Assembly: GCA_900766645.1 (NCBI GenBank)
Contig: CAAFWD010000146.1
Span: forward strand, 1 to 5,771
Direction of reading: 5' to 3'
Source of the DNA: an uncultured Cetobacterium sp.
GTDB taxonomy: Bacteria; Fusobacteriota; Fusobacteriia; Fusobacteriales; Fusobacteriaceae
DNA length: 5,771 nucleotides
A model generated the notes under the pieces. The model saw nothing but the letters and a program-made list of their open reading frames with translations. It had not been told where the DNA came from and did not search any database. Position 1 is the first letter of the stretch; each line of letters begins with the position of its first letter. Below, piece by piece: positions 5,603-5,771 of this stretch. Position numbers and translations under genes: made by a program.

Positions 5603-5771
5603 ATGAATGATATATTAATTAAAGTTTCTGAAAAATATTCAAATATTTTAGAAAATCAAAGTCCAGAAGATAAGGAAAGTAATATAATTTACGGAAAAAT
5701 TTTAAATATTCTTGAAAAAGATCCAACTTTAAATCTTTTTGGCCTTCTTAATGAACTTAATAAAGGAAAAA
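5603..5771 (+). CDS. Unrecognised protein, N-terminal fragment cut by the window edge
   Basis: An ATG preceded at 5 bases by GGAGGA (5592-5597) opens a frame that stays open to the end of the window, giving 56 complete codons. The peptide begins MNDILIKVSEKYSNILENQ and continues with charged, Leu/Ile/Asn/Lys-rich sequence that looks helical (for example KILNILEKD around 32-40 and LFGLLNELN around 45-53), with a Pro at 41. There is no signal peptide, membrane segment or recognisable motif. Codon use resembles the other genes and the promoter candidates upstream point into it, so I take it as a real gene. It is divergent from rbsK across 171 bases. I do not recognise the family, and the remainder lies outside the window. 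Confidence 0.75.
   Translation, partial: MNDILIKVSEKYSNILENQSPEDKESNIIYGKILNILEKDPTLNLFGLLNELNKGK

Noticed and set aside
1..5771. Defence, toxin-antitoxin or mobile-element interpretation (for example dgt as an antiphage dNTPase with a membrane effector)
   Set aside because: The dGTPase looks like an ordinary full-length Dgt with family-standard motifs, neighbours are metabolic and signalling genes, and there are no integrase, transposase, terminal repeats or composition shifts.

Overview
The window is very A+T-rich DNA with A/T-ending codons, strong AGGAGG-type ribosome binding sites and tight gene packing. This suits a low-GC anaerobe; the protein styles look most like Fusobacteriota (Fusobacterium/Cetobacterium type), with low-GC Firmicutes as the alternative. 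That taxonomic guess is inference. No phage, insertion sequence, CRISPR array, tRNA or rRNA signal was seen, and no intergenic stretch exceeds about 170 bp.

Layout. (1) 1-1907, plus strand: the 3' two-thirds of a LytS-family sensor histidine kinase (its start and most of the membrane sensor lie left of the window), followed after 8 bases by its LytTR-type response regulator. (2) 1906-1955: one long hairpin with A and T tracts on either side, overlapping the stop codons of both converging genes; it should terminate transcription from both directions. (3) 4044-1954, minus strand: an HD-domain dGTPase (dgt), then an EI24/CysZ-like membrane protein whose ATG directly abuts the dgt stop. (4) 5431-4108, minus strand: ribokinase (rbsK) and D-ribose pyranase (rbsD), one base apart, closed by a clear intrinsic terminator at 4074-4101 just before dgt. 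rbsD starts at TTG behind a full-consensus Shine-Dalgarno sequence encoded in the last codons of rbsK. (5) 5432-5602: a divergent promoter region with back-to-back promoter candidates. (6) 5603-5771, plus strand: the first 56 codons of an unrecognised protein that runs off the right edge.

How the genes work together. The kinase and regulator form a signalling pair: a membrane receptor phosphorylates a DNA-binding regulator. Relatives sense pyruvate or changes in membrane/wall state, but the signal here cannot be read from the window. RbsD converts beta-D-ribopyranose to a form that equilibrates to ribofuranose, and RbsK phosphorylates ribose to ribose 5-phosphate; no ribose transporter or repressor gene is linked within the window. 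Dgt hydrolyses dNTPs, and the function of its membrane-protein partner is unknown. These are ordinary housekeeping and metabolic genes; I found no convincing undescribed system. The most useful points are fine-scale: the coupled TTG start of rbsD, the shared convergent terminator, the back-to-back divergent promoters, and the abutting dgt/EI24 pair.
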